Below, piece after piece: positions 7,781 through 14,812 of a DNA stretch of 22,423 nucleotides; within the stretch, counting starts at the first letter, position 1; each line of letters opens with the position of its first letter. The notes beneath the pieces were generated by a model. The model was not told the DNA's origin. It ran no database searches and saw only the letters and a list, made by a program, of their open reading frames with translations. Where the stretch lies: NCBI RefSeq assembly GCF_937900395.1, contig NZ_CALCDX010000001.1, positions 1 to 22,423 of the forward strand. The letters are read 5' to 3'. The stretch is from an uncultured Caulobacter sp. Lineage in GTDB: Bacteria > Pseudomonadota > Alphaproteobacteria > Caulobacterales > Caulobacteraceae. The position numbers and the translations under genes are program-made.

Positions 7781-7808
7781 AACATACGCAATGATTTTGG
7801 GAGCGCAA
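7781..7808 (-). promoter_or_regulatory. Possible promoter for tRNA-Lys
   Basis: On the minus strand TTGCGC (7808-7803) and TATGTT (7786-7781) are separated by 16 bases, and the -10 lies about 45 bases before the mature tRNA 5' end. This is a reasonable housekeeping-sigma match by eye only. Confidence 0.3.
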
Positions 7809-7819
7809 GAGCTTTTTTC

Positions 7820-8158
7820 ATGGCGAGACGAGATATTATTGGAGCCGTGGATTTCGCTTACCTGGAAGGGTTCGCCGCGGGGGATTCCACGGTGATCGAC
7901 GAGGTGCTGGCGCTGTTCCGCGAGCAGGCCGCGCTGTGGACTCCGATGCTCGATCCCGGCCATCCCGGATGGAAGGACGCGGTGCATACGGTGAAGGGCG
8001 CGGCGCGCGGCGTGGGGGCCTTCGTGCTGGGTGACGTGTGCGAACGCTGCGAGGCGGGGCAGGAGGGGCTGGACGCCGTGCGGACGGCGTTGGACGCGGC
8101 GCTGATGGATATCGCCGCCTACGCCCACGAACGCGCGCTGCGTTCCTTGCGGGGCTAG
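7820..8158 (+). CDS. Single-domain histidine phosphotransfer (Hpt) protein
   Basis: 112-residue, all-helical Hpt domain protein that would accept and donate a phosphoryl group between a hybrid kinase receiver and a response regulator. The phosphorylatable His56 lies in the motif HTVKGAARGVGA (56-67), matching the Hpt consensus HxxKGxxxxxG. There is no kinase or receiver domain, and no two-component gene adjoins it, so it is an orphan phosphorelay protein. In Caulobacter the stalk-biogenesis phosphorelay (ShkA-ShpA-TacA) uses a small orphan Hpt of this kind, and I recall that shpA lies a few genes before the sulfite reductase genes. That makes ShpA a good candidate, but the name is not proven here. 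Start: ATG 7820 has no good ribosome binding site (GGGAG lies 16 bases away), and a GTG at 7847 is an alternative. Confidence 0.85.
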   Translation: MARRDIIGAVDFAYLEGFAAGDSTVIDEVLALFREQAALWTPMLDPGHPGWKDAVHTVKGAARGVGAFVLGDVCERCEAGQEGLDAVRTALDAALMDIAAYAHERALRSLRG

Positions 8159-8177
8159 GCATCTGACCCAACTGTAA

Positions 8178-8207
8178 TTGGCGCCGTCGCCAGGGTCTGG
8201 CTAGAAC
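8178..8207 (+). promoter_or_regulatory. Candidate housekeeping promoter of the AIM24-family gene
   Basis: TTGGCG (8178-8183) and GCTAGAAC (8200-8207) resemble the Caulobacter housekeeping consensus (TTGAC-type -35, GCTANAWC -10). The -10 ends 27 bases before the start codon, leaving a short leader. Confidence 0.5.
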
Positions 8208-8234
8208 GGCGGTCCAAGACACGAGGAGACGTCC

Positions 8235-9062
8235 ATGCCCCCCAGCCCCTGGAGCCATACCCGCAGCGCCAGCATCGCCGACGACATCGACTTTGAGATC
8301 AAGGGCGACGACCTGCAGTTCGTCGAGATCGAGCTCGATCCGGGCGAGAGCGCGGTGGCCGAGGCCGGCGCCTTCGTCTGGAAGGACGCCAGCGTGCAGA
8401 TGACCACCGTCTTCGGCGACGGCTCGGCCGACCAGGGCGGCGGCTTCATGGGCAAGCTGCTGGGCGCGGGCAAGCGCCTGATCACCGGCGAGAGCCTGTT
8501 CACGACCGTCTTCACCCACACTGGTTCGGGCAAGGCGCGCGTGGCCTTCGCCTCGCCGACGCCGGGCTCGATCCTGCCGCTGAACCTGGGTCAGCTGGGC
8601 GGGACGCTGATCTGCCAGAAGGACAGCTTCCTGGCCGCCGCGCGCGGCGTGTCGATCGGCCTGCACTTCCAGCGCCGGGTGATGACCGGCCTGTTCGGCG
8701 GCGAGGGCTTCATCATGCAGCGCCTTGAGGGCGACGGCTGGGTGTTCGTGCAGATGGGCGGCGCCCTGGTCGAGCGCGAACTGGCGCCGGGCGAGGAGCT
8801 GCACATCGATACGGGGTGTCTCGCCGCCTATACGCCGGGCGTCGATTTCGACCTGGTCATGGCCGGCGGCGTGAAGAGCGTGCTGTTCGGCGGCGAGGGC
8901 CTGTTCTTCGCCCGCCTGCGCGGTCCGGGGAAGGTCTGGATTCAGTCGCTGCCGTTCGCGCGCCTGGCCGGCCGCATGCTGCAGGCCGCCAACCACCAGG
9001 GCGGCAACCAGGGCGAAGGCTCGATCCTGGGCGGCCTGGGGCGGATGATCGACGGGAACTGA
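8235..9062 (+). CDS. AIM24 / TIGR00266 family protein
   Basis: 275-residue protein of the TIGR00266/AIM24 (DUF124) family, a beta-rich double-psi-like fold with no proven enzymatic role in bacteria. The yeast member AIM24 is mitochondrial and affects inner-membrane organisation. Recognisable stretches are the opening FEIKGDDLQFVEIELDPGE, then GAFVWKD, FMGKLLGAGKR, and the later repeats FGGEGFIMQRLEGDG and LFGGEGLFFARLRGPGKVW. The C terminus (residues ~250-275) is Gln/Gly rich. No signal peptide or membrane segment is seen. The start is well supported: GAGGAG at 8223-8228 with 6-base spacing to ATG 8235, and its own promoter candidate. It appears to be a single-gene unit ending 4 bases before a palindromic repeat element. 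Confidence 0.85.
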   Translation: MPPSPWSHTRSASIADDIDFEIKGDDLQFVEIELDPGESAVAEAGAFVWKDASVQMTTVFGDGSADQGGGFMGKLLGAGKRLITGESLFTTVFTHTGSGKARVAFASPTPGSILPLNLGQLGGTLICQKDSFLAAARGVSIGLHFQRRVMTGLFGGEGFIMQRLEGDGWVFVQMGGALVERELAPGEELHIDTGCLAAYTPGVDFDLVMAGGVKSVLFGGEGLFFARLRGPGKVWIQSLPFARLAGRMLQAANHQGGNQGEGSILGGLGRMIDGN

Positions 9063-9066
9063 GGCT

Positions 9067-9185
9067 TCCTTCTCCCCTTGTGGGAGAGGGTGTCAGCGAA
9101 GCTGACGGATGAGGGGTTTCTCGGCGCCGCCGCGCGACCCCTCACCCGGTCCTTCGGACCACCCTCTCCCGCAAGGGGAGAGGGA
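9067..9185. repeat. 119-bp chain-of-hairpins intergenic repeat, copy 1
   Basis: The outer arms 9067-9092 and 9160-9185 are 26 bases each and inverted with two mismatches, and each arm also folds on itself. Inside are a small hairpin GTCAGC-GAA-GCTGAC (9092-9106), an inner inverted pair (about 9105-9116 with 9138-9149, one mismatch) and a second small hairpin GGTCC-TTC-GGACC (9148-9160). It almost fills the 129-base gap between two convergent genes and probably ends transcription from both sides. It has the same design as the element at 14813-14930. Confidence 0.75.
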
Positions 9186-9191
9186 AGTGGT

Positions 9192-9521
9192 CTACCCCTT
9201 CGTCCGGTCCCAGCTGTCGTATTCGTAGGCGATGCAGCGGTCGATCAGGGTGCGCCAGACCGGTTCGGCGATCGCTTCGGAGAGGCCGGAGGCGCGGGCC
9301 GCGGCCTTGACCTTTTCGACCACGTCCTCGATCCGCGCGCGGTCGAACACCTTGGAGCGGTCGGCCTTGATGCGGGCGGCCGCGTCCATGAAAGCCTGAC
9401 GTTCGGTCAGGAGCTGGACCAGGGCCCGGTCCAGGGCGTCCACGCCCTGGCGCACATCGGCCATGGTCTGGCAGTCGGCGGGAGCGAGATGCTCGTCGAC
9501 GTTAAGAGTCGTGATTTTCAT
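9192..9521 (-). CDS. Chorismate mutase, AroQ type
   Basis: 109-residue helical protein of the AroQ chorismate mutase family, converting chorismate to prephenate for Phe/Tyr synthesis. Related PchB-type proteins are isochorismate-pyruvate lyases. Spacing of key residues fits E. coli AroQ: Arg24, Arg41, Lys52 and Glu65 correspond to Arg11, Arg28, Lys39 and Glu52. The Gln88 position falls at Glu100/Tyr101, so Gln is not conserved; a Glu there is known in some AroQ enzymes. It is a free-standing domain with no prephenate dehydratase or DAHP synthase fusion and no signal peptide, so a cytoplasmic biosynthetic role is likely. Start: ATG 9521 follows AAGGGG closely. It shares orientation with the LysR gene upstream (48-base gap), so the two may be cotranscribed. 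Confidence 0.85.
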   Translation of the reverse strand: MKITTLNVDEHLAPADCQTMADVRQGVDALDRALVQLLTERQAFMDAAARIKADRSKVFDRARIEDVVEKVKAAARASGLSEAIAEPVWRTLIDRCIAYEYDSWDRTKG

Positions 9522-9569
9522 GGGCCCCTTAAAGCCGGTTCCGGTGACAGAAACCAGAGCCGCGAAAGG

Positions 9570-10526
9570 CTAAATGCCCGAGCCGTTGTCCATGGTCTGG
9601 AGGGCGGCCTCGTGGGCCTCGGCCTCCGCCTTCAGCCAGTTCACGAACGCCTTGACCTGCGGCAGGCGGCCCTTGGCCTTGGGGTGGACGACGTAATAGG
9701 CGAAGTCCACGGCCGTGGGGGCCTCGAACGGGATAACGAGGCGGCCGGAGTCTAGATCAGCTTGGGCCAGGGTGCGCTTGGCCAGGGCGATGCCGCGGCC
9801 GTTGGCGGCGGCTTCGATCACCAGGCTCGATTGGTTGAAGCGCGGGCCTCGCGCGCCGTCGACGCCCTTGATGCCGCGCGCCGCCAGCCACATCGCCCAG
9901 TCGGGGCAGCTGTCATCGGCGTCCGGCGAGCCATCGTGCAGCAGGATGTGGTGGGCCAAGTCCTCGGGGCGCTCTAGGGCGTTCTGTTCGAGGAGTTCGG
10001 GGCTGGCGACCGGGACGACGGTCTCCTGCAGCAGGCGAATGACCTCCAGGCCGGGGTAGCGGCCCGAGCCGTAGCGGATGGCCATGTCGACCTCGCCGGT
10101 CGCGAAGTCCACGACCTCCATGCCGGCCGACAGCCAGACGTCGACCTGGGGATGGGCCTGCTCGAACTTGCCCAGGCGCGGCACCAGCCACTTGGCGGCG
10201 AAGGAGGGAGCGGCCGTCAGGGTCAGGCGACGACCATCCACGGCGGCGGTCAGCAGGGACGCGGCCTCGGCCAGGCGGTCGAAGGCCTCGCGCAGGGCGG
10301 GCAGGGCGGTCTGGGCCGCGTCCGTCAGCAGGAGCCCCTTGGGCGTGCGCTTGAACAGGGCCGCGCCGACATAGTCCTCGAGATTCTGGATCTGCTGGCT
10401 GACCGCGCCTGGCGTCACCGACAGCTCGTCGGCGGCGCGGCTGAAGTTCAGGTGCCGCGCGGCGGCCTCGAACGCGCGCAGGGCGTTCAGGGGCGGCAGG
10501 CGGCGGCGCTCGTTGGGTCTTTCCAT
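9570..10526 (-). CDS. GcvA-like LysR-family transcriptional regulator
   Basis: 318-residue LysR regulator. The winged helix-turn-helix is in the first ~70 residues, opening LPPLNALRAFEAAARHLNF and followed by SRAADELSVTPGAVSQQI and LEDYVGAALFKRTPKGLLLT; the rest is the periplasmic-binding-like effector domain, with AAPSFAAKWLVPRL as its first strand, typical of the GcvA subgroup. ATG 10526 is preferred because family proteins start here; an in-frame upstream extension of 49 residues is low-complexity and reaches into the regulatory region. The gene is divergent from the sulfate-assimilation operon across 186 bases, and LysR proteins often control the divergent neighbour, so it may be a CysB-like regulator in role though not in subfamily (inference). 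It could equally act on the chorismate mutase gene downstream. Confidence 0.88.
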   Translation of the reverse strand: MERPNERRRLPPLNALRAFEAAARHLNFSRAADELSVTPGAVSQQIQNLEDYVGAALFKRTPKGLLLTDAAQTALPALREAFDRLAEAASLLTAAVDGRRLTLTAAPSFAAKWLVPRLGKFEQAHPQVDVWLSAGMEVVDFATGEVDMAIRYGSGRYPGLEVIRLLQETVVPVASPELLEQNALERPEDLAHHILLHDGSPDADDSCPDWAMWLAARGIKGVDGARGPRFNQSSLVIEAAANGRGIALAKRTLAQADLDSGRLVIPFEAPTAVDFAYYVVHPKAKGRLPQVKAFVNWLKAEAEAHEAALQTMDNGSGI

Positions 10527-10634
10527 AGTTTTACTGAACGCCCCGGCAGAAGTCCTTGTTTGCGAATTGGCCTCTTCGAGCCGAGTTTGCAAGCGTTCGC
10601 TGGCGGATTGGCCCTTTTCGTCGGCGCACACGAG

Positions 10635-10660
10635 CGGGGTCGTCTTTAGGGGCGACCCCG
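10635..10660 (+). promoter_or_regulatory. Stem-loop in the LysR-cobA intergenic region
   Basis: CGGGGTCG (10635-10642) pairs perfectly with CGACCCCG (10653-10660) over a 10-base loop, ending 52 bases before the cobA start. It could be a leader hairpin, an operator dyad or a barrier between divergent promoters. A direct repeat ATTGGCC occurs nearby at 10566 and 10607. I found no convincing LysR T-N11-A box by eye. Confidence 0.35.
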
Positions 10661-10712
10661 TCTTGCATTCCACGGTCTTATTCCAAGCGCGTTGATAGAG
10701 GTTCTAAAGCCC

Positions 10713-11555
10713 ATGGCTCGCCAGCCGACCCGAAACCGGAAGCCTGGCCTCGTCGTCATCGGCGGGACGCGCGCCCGGCGCGCCTTGGGCGCGGTGTGGC
10801 TGGTCGGTGCCGGTCCGGGCGATCCGGACCTCCTGACCTTCCGCGCCTTCAACGCCCTGCGCGGCGCCGATGTCGTGGTCCATGACGGTCTGGTCTCGGA
10901 AGAGATCCTCGACCTAGCGCCCAGCCGCGCGCGCCGGATCAACGTCGCCAAGCGCAAGTCGCGCCACACCCTGCCGCAGGACGACATCAACCAGTTGCTG
11001 GTCGCGCTGGCGCTCGATGGCTTGAACGTTGTGCGCCTGAAGGGCGGCGATCCCTTCCTGTTCGGTCGCGGCGGCGAGGAACTGGCGGCGTGCCGCGACG
11101 CGGGCGTCGAGTGCCACGTGGTGCCCGGCGTCACCGCCGCCCTGGCCGCCAGCGCGGGCGCCGGCGCGCCTTTGACGCATCGCGGCAGCGCTCAAGCCGT
11201 CACCTTCGTCACCGGCCACGCCGCCCACGGCGAGCCGGACCTGGACTGGACCTCGCTAGCGCGGCCGAACCAGACGGTCGTCGTCTATATGGGCGTCTCG
11301 ACCGCCGGCCTGATCGCCGAGCGCCTGACGGCCGCCGGCCGCGCCGGCGTGACTCCCGCCCTGATCGTGGAGAACGCCAGCCGCGCCGACGAGCGTCGGA
11401 CCCTGACCACGCTGTCGGGTCTGGCCGAGGCCGCCCAGGGCGTGAAAGGCCCTGCGCTGCTGATGGTCGGCGAAGCCATGGCGATGGCTGAAGCTCAATC
11501 GCCTCGCCAGCCGGCGGTGGAGGGCGAGCTCCGCCGGGGAGGAGAATTCCAATGA
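10713..11555 (+). CDS. cobA: Uroporphyrinogen-III C-methyltransferase (siroheme synthesis)
   Basis: 280-residue SAM-dependent methyltransferase that adds methyl groups at C2 and C7 of uroporphyrinogen III to give precorrin-2, the precursor of siroheme. Signatures: VWLVGAGPGDPDLLT (28-42), VVRLKGGDPFLFGRGGEE (106-123), VVPGVTAALAASAGAGAPLTHR (136-157) and VVYMGVSTAG. It has only the CobA/SUMT domain. The dehydrogenase/ferrochelatase part of CysG is absent, so the last siroheme steps must be encoded elsewhere. Being first in an operon with a siroheme sulfite reductase gives it a clear job. Start: ATG 10713, with AGAGG about 11 bases upstream; an in-frame TTG at 10692 is a less likely alternative. 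Its stop overlaps the next ATG as ATGA. Confidence 0.92.
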   Translation: MARQPTRNRKPGLVVIGGTRARRALGAVWLVGAGPGDPDLLTFRAFNALRGADVVVHDGLVSEEILDLAPSRARRINVAKRKSRHTLPQDDINQLLVALALDGLNVVRLKGGDPFLFGRGGEELAACRDAGVECHVVPGVTAALAASAGAGAPLTHRGSAQAVTFVTGHAAHGEPDLDWTSLARPNQTVVVYMGVSTAGLIAERLTAAGRAGVTPALIVENASRADERRTLTTLSGLAEAAQGVKGPALLMVGEAMAMAEAQSPRQPAVEGELRRGGEFQ

Positions 11556-11917
11556 AAGCGATCACCGCCAACCGCCTGATCGACGGCGAGGTCGTATTCT
11601 GGAAGTCGGGCCAGTGGGTGGACCGCTTCGGCGACGCCCAGCTGTTCGACGACCACCACGCCGCCGATGTCGAGGCCGCTGTGGCGGTCGGCAAGGGCCA
11701 GCCGACCGTGGTGGTCGACGTTTATCCGATCGACCTTGTCCAGTCCGCAGGACGCTGGGCGCCGCTCAGCTATCGCGAGCGCATCCGGGCGCTGGGCCCC
11801 ACCAATGAACCCACGCACGGCAAGCAGGCCGACGGCGGCGACGTCGTCGAGGCGCTGCGTCACGCGTCCGGCGCGGCCCGCTCGACCGGCCGCGTCGACC
11901 TGATCCGCAGGAAGTAG
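11552..11917 (+). CDS. DUF2849 protein of the sulfite-reduction operon
   Basis: 121-residue protein matching the DUF2849 family, small alphaproteobacterial proteins typically found beside sulfite reductase. It opens MKAITANRLIDGEVVFW and contains a QLFDDHHAADVEAAVAVGK stretch; the C-terminal part is basic and likely flexible. There is no cysteine, signal peptide or membrane helix, so it does not carry an iron-sulfur cluster itself. It starts inside the cobA stop (ATGA overlap) with AGGAG at 11540-11544, 7 bases before the ATG, and ends 6 bases before cysI. Tight packing implies a role tied to sulfite reductase, for example assembly or electron delivery (inference); the biochemical function is unknown. 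Confidence 0.85.
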   Translation: MKAITANRLIDGEVVFWKSGQWVDRFGDAQLFDDHHAADVEAAVAVGKGQPTVVVDVYPIDLVQSAGRWAPLSYRERIRALGPTNEPTHGKQADGGDVVEALRHASGAARSTGRVDLIRRK

Positions 11918-11923
11918 GGCGGC

Positions 11924-13582
11924 ATGTACCAGTACGATCTCATCGACAAGGAATTCCTGGCCGACCGCTCGGCCGAGTTCCGGGGCCAGGTCGCCCGCCG
12001 CCTCTCCGGCGAGCTGACCGAGGACCAGTTCAAGCCGCTGCGGCTGATGAACGGCCTCTATCTGCAGCTGCACGCCTACATGCTGCGAGTGGCGATCCCG
12101 TATGGCTCGCTGAACCCGACCCAGGCCCGCCGCCTGGCCCAGATCGCCCGCGACTACGACAAAGGCTACGGCCACTTCACCACGCGCCAGAACATCCAGT
12201 TCAACTGGATCAAGCTGAAGGACGCGCCGGAGATCCTGGACAAGCTGGCCGAGGTCGACCTTCACGCCATCCAGACCAGCGGCAACTGCATCCGCAACAC
12301 GACCTCGGACCCCTACGCTGGCGCGACGGCCGAGGAGGTCGACGACCCGCGCGTCTGGTGCGAGGTGATCCGCCAGTGGTCGACCCTGCACCCGGAATTC
12401 TCGTTCCTGCCGCGCAAGTTCAAGATCGCCATCACCGCCTCGGCCAAGGATCGCACGGCGGCCAAGGTCCACGACATCGGCCTGCTGCTGCGCAAGGGCC
12501 GCGACGGCCAGCTGGGCTTCGAGGTGATCGTCGGCGGCGGGCAGGGACGCACCCCCTATGTCGGCCCGACCATCAAAGAGTTCCTGCCGACCGACCGGCT
12601 GCTCAGCTATCTGGAAGCGGTCCTGCGCGTCTACAATCGCCACGGCCGGCGCGACAACATCTACAAGGCCCGGATCAAGATCCTGGTCGCCGCCCTGGGC
12701 GCCGAAGAGTTCGCCCGCCAGGTCGAGGAAGAGTGGAGCAAGATCGACGCCGCCCGCGCTGACCTGCCGGCCTCCGAGCTGGCCCGCATCCGCGCCGCCT
12801 TCGCCACGACGCCGTTCGAGACGCTGCCGGCGCGCTCCGAAGCGTTTGAGACGGCGAAGGCCAACGACCCGGCCTTCGCGCGCTTCGTCCGCAACAACGT
12901 TCGCCCCCACAAGCAGCCGGGCTATGCAATCGTCGAGATCTCGCTGAAGGCGCAGGAACAGACGCCGGGCGACGCCTCGGCCGACCAGCTGGACGTCGTC
13001 GCCGACCTGGCCGAGCGCTACGGCTTCTCGGACCTGCGCGTGACCCACGCCCAGAACCTGGTCCTGCCGCACGTCAAGCTGGACGACCTGCCGACCGTGT
13101 TCGCGGCGCTGCGGGCGGCCAATCTCGCCACGCCGAACATCGACCTGGTCAGCGACATCATCGCCTGCCCGGGCCTCGACTACTGCGCCCTGGCCAACGC
13201 CCGCGCGATCCCGATCGCCCAGGACATCGCCCGCCAGTTCGCGGATCTGGATCGCGCCGAGCAGGTCGGCGAGCTGAAGATCAAGATCAGCGGCTGCATC
13301 AACGCCTGCGGCCACCACCACGTGGCCCACATCGGCATCCTGGGCGTCGATAAGAAGGGCGAGGAATTCTACCAGCTTTCGCTGGGCGGCTCGGGCGCCG
13401 AGGACGCCTCGATCGGCAAGATCCTGGGCCCGGCGCTGCCGGCCGACAAGGTTGCGACCGCCGTCGACCAGCTGGTGGGCGCTTACCTGAACGTCCGGAC
13501 CGACGGTGAACGGTTCCTCGACACCTATCGCCGCGTCGGCCTCGAGCCCTTCAAGGAGGCGGTCTATGCCCAAGCTGATTGA
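11924..13582 (+). CDS. cysI: Sulfite reductase hemoprotein (nitrite/sulfite reductase family)
   Basis: 552-residue siroheme/[4Fe-4S] enzyme reducing sulfite to sulfide with six electrons. Two nitrite/sulfite-reductase ferredoxin-like half domains frame two siroheme-domain repeats. The first half has GHFTTRQNIQFNWIK near residues 85-99 and SGNCIRNTTSDP with the substrate-binding arginine. The second half has the cluster ligands Cys415, Cys421 (C-x5-C in ACPGLDYC), Cys458 and Cys462 (C-x3-C in GCINACGHHH). The length fits CysI-type enzymes. No cysJ-type flavoprotein is in the operon, so electrons must come from ferredoxin or another partner. It shares the operon with cobA, which supplies the siroheme precursor, and overlaps the DUF934 gene by 17 bases. 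AGGAAG (11909-11914) precedes ATG 11924. Confidence 0.95.
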   Translation: MYQYDLIDKEFLADRSAEFRGQVARRLSGELTEDQFKPLRLMNGLYLQLHAYMLRVAIPYGSLNPTQARRLAQIARDYDKGYGHFTTRQNIQFNWIKLKDAPEILDKLAEVDLHAIQTSGNCIRNTTSDPYAGATAEEVDDPRVWCEVIRQWSTLHPEFSFLPRKFKIAITASAKDRTAAKVHDIGLLLRKGRDGQLGFEVIVGGGQGRTPYVGPTIKEFLPTDRLLSYLEAVLRVYNRHGRRDNIYKARIKILVAALGAEEFARQVEEEWSKIDAARADLPASELARIRAAFATTPFETLPARSEAFETAKANDPAFARFVRNNVRPHKQPGYAIVEISLKAQEQTPGDASADQLDVVADLAERYGFSDLRVTHAQNLVLPHVKLDDLPTVFAALRAANLATPNIDLVSDIIACPGLDYCALANARAIPIAQDIARQFADLDRAEQVGELKIKISGCINACGHHHVAHIGILGVDKKGEEFYQLSLGGSGAEDASIGKILGPALPADKVATAVDQLVGAYLNVRTDGERFLDTYRRVGLEPFKEAVYAQAD

Positions 13583-14072
13583 GCTGGTTGAGGGACAGGC
13601 CCGCTGGGCCGAGGACGCCTTCGTCTTCGTCGCCGACGAGGACGCCATCCCGGACACCGGCGACGTGATCCTGACCCTGGCCCGCTTCGAGGCCGAGGGC
13701 GACGCCTTGCTGGCCTCGAACAGCCGTCGCGTGGGTGTGCGGATCGAGCCGGACCAGGAGGTCGAGGTTCTGGCCTACGACCTGCCACGCCTCGCGGTGG
13801 TCGCCTTGGCCTTCCCGAAGTACCGCGACGGCCGCGCCTACACCTCGGCCCGGTTGCTGCGCGAGCGGTTCAGCTATGAAGGCCAGATCCGCGCCGTTGG
13901 CGACGTGCTGCGCGAGCAGGCCGGGTTCATGGTCCGCTGCGGGTTCGACGCGTTCGAGCCGGCCGACGGCGCGACGCCCGAGGTCTGGAGCAAGGCCGCC
14001 AGCCGCTTCCGCCACGTCTATCAGCGCGCCGTCGACGCGCGTCCAGTGGCGTTCGAAGAAAGGGCCTCCTGA
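13566..14072 (+). CDS. DUF934 protein, putative sulfite-reduction accessory
   Basis: 168-residue DUF934 family protein. The family is widely annotated as an oxidoreductase probably involved in sulfite reduction because it neighbours cysI and cysH, but no reaction has been shown to my knowledge. Typical blocks are the VGVRIEPDQEVEVLAYDLPRL segment, VVALAFPKYRDGRAYT (76-91), SARLLRERFSYEGQIRAVGDV and the end block FMVRCGFDAFE. It has one visible cysteine in MVRCGF and no cofactor-binding motif I can name. Start: ATG 13566 lies inside cysI with a strong AAGGAGG at 13553-13559, so 17 bases overlap. Its TGA overlaps the cysH ATG as TGATG. Translation coupling on both sides suggests the product is needed in fixed ratio with CysI and CysH. 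Confidence 0.9.
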   Translation: MPKLIELVEGQARWAEDAFVFVADEDAIPDTGDVILTLARFEAEGDALLASNSRRVGVRIEPDQEVEVLAYDLPRLAVVALAFPKYRDGRAYTSARLLRERFSYEGQIRAVGDVLREQAGFMVRCGFDAFEPADGATPEVWSKAASRFRHVYQRAVDARPVAFEERAS

Positions 14073-14806
14073 TGGCCTACGACCAGATCGGGGGAACCGC
14101 CGCGGGTCTCGCCGCGCGGCTGGACGCGGAGTTGCGCGAAGCTCATCCGCTGACGGTGTTGCGCGCGGCTTATGACCAGTTCGGCTCGCGCTTGGCCCTG
14201 GTCTCGTCGTTCGGGGCGGAGTCGGCGGTGCTGCTGCATCTGGCCTCCCAGGTCTCGCCCAGCATCCCGGTCCTGTTTCTCGACACCGGCATGCTGTTCG
14301 GTCAGACCCTGGACTACCGCAAGAACCTCGCTGCCCAGCTGGGCCTGACCGACGTACGTGACCTGCGGCCGGCCTATGCCGACCTCGCCACGCAGGATCC
14401 CCAATCGGACCTGTGGCGCACCAGCGTCGACGTCTGCTGCAACATCCGCAAGGTGCTGCCGCTGGACCGCGCCCTGGGCGGTTTCGACGCCTGGATCACT
14501 GGACGCAAGCGCTTCCACGGCGGCGACCGCCTGAGCCTGCCCGTGGTCGAGGCGGCCGACGGCAAGGTGAAGTTCAATCCGCTGGCCAACTGGGGCAAGG
14601 CCGAGCTCGACGCCTATGTCGCCGAGCGCCAGCTGCCGGCCCATCCGCTGGTCGCCCAAGGCTACGCCTCGATCGGCTGCTGGCCCTGCACCCAGCCGTC
14701 GGACGACGGTCGCTCGGGCCGTTGGGCCGGGCAGGAAAAGACCGAGTGCGGCATCCACGTCGCCCGCGCGCCGGGCGTCGCGCCAAACGTCGGCGGGGAT
14801 ATTTAG
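14072..14806 (+). CDS. cysH: Assimilatory adenylylsulfate (APS) reductase, CysH family
   Basis: 244-residue reductase converting activated sulfate to sulfite with thioredoxin or glutaredoxin. The PP-loop-like start LALVSSFGAESAVLLHL (44-60) and LFLDTGMLFGQTLDYR bind the nucleotide. Cys122-Cys123 (VCCNIRK) and Cys203/Cys206 (GCWPC) form the CC...CxxC set that binds a [4Fe-4S] cluster, and Cys226 in ECGIH is the catalytic cysteine. This cluster motif is characteristic of enzymes that use APS directly; PAPS-specific enterobacterial CysH lacks it. A generic label of PAPS reductase would therefore probably misstate the substrate. It is the last gene of the cobA-DUF2849-cysI-DUF934-cysH operon and starts inside the DUF934 stop; the transcript runs into the hairpin element 6 bases downstream. 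Confidence 0.93.
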   Translation: MAYDQIGGTAAGLAARLDAELREAHPLTVLRAAYDQFGSRLALVSSFGAESAVLLHLASQVSPSIPVLFLDTGMLFGQTLDYRKNLAAQLGLTDVRDLRPAYADLATQDPQSDLWRTSVDVCCNIRKVLPLDRALGGFDAWITGRKRFHGGDRLSLPVVEAADGKVKFNPLANWGKAELDAYVAERQLPAHPLVAQGYASIGCWPCTQPSDDGRSGRWAGQEKTECGIHVARAPGVAPNVGGDI

Positions 14807-14812
14807 GACTAG

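Noticed and set aside
10527..10712. Classical LysR T-N11-A operator or a known sulfur riboswitch before cobA
   Set aside because: No convincing dyad of that form and no recognisable riboswitch core by eye; only a simple stem-loop is supported.
11495..13657. 720-codon open frame on the minus strand opposite cysI
   Set aside because: Caused by GC-rich codon bias; the plus strand has unmistakable sulfite reductase motifs and ribosome binding sites.
13566..14072. DUF934 gene starting at 13506
   Set aside because: The extra 20 residues are an out-of-frame reading of cysI; the strong AAGGAGG site points to ATG 13566.
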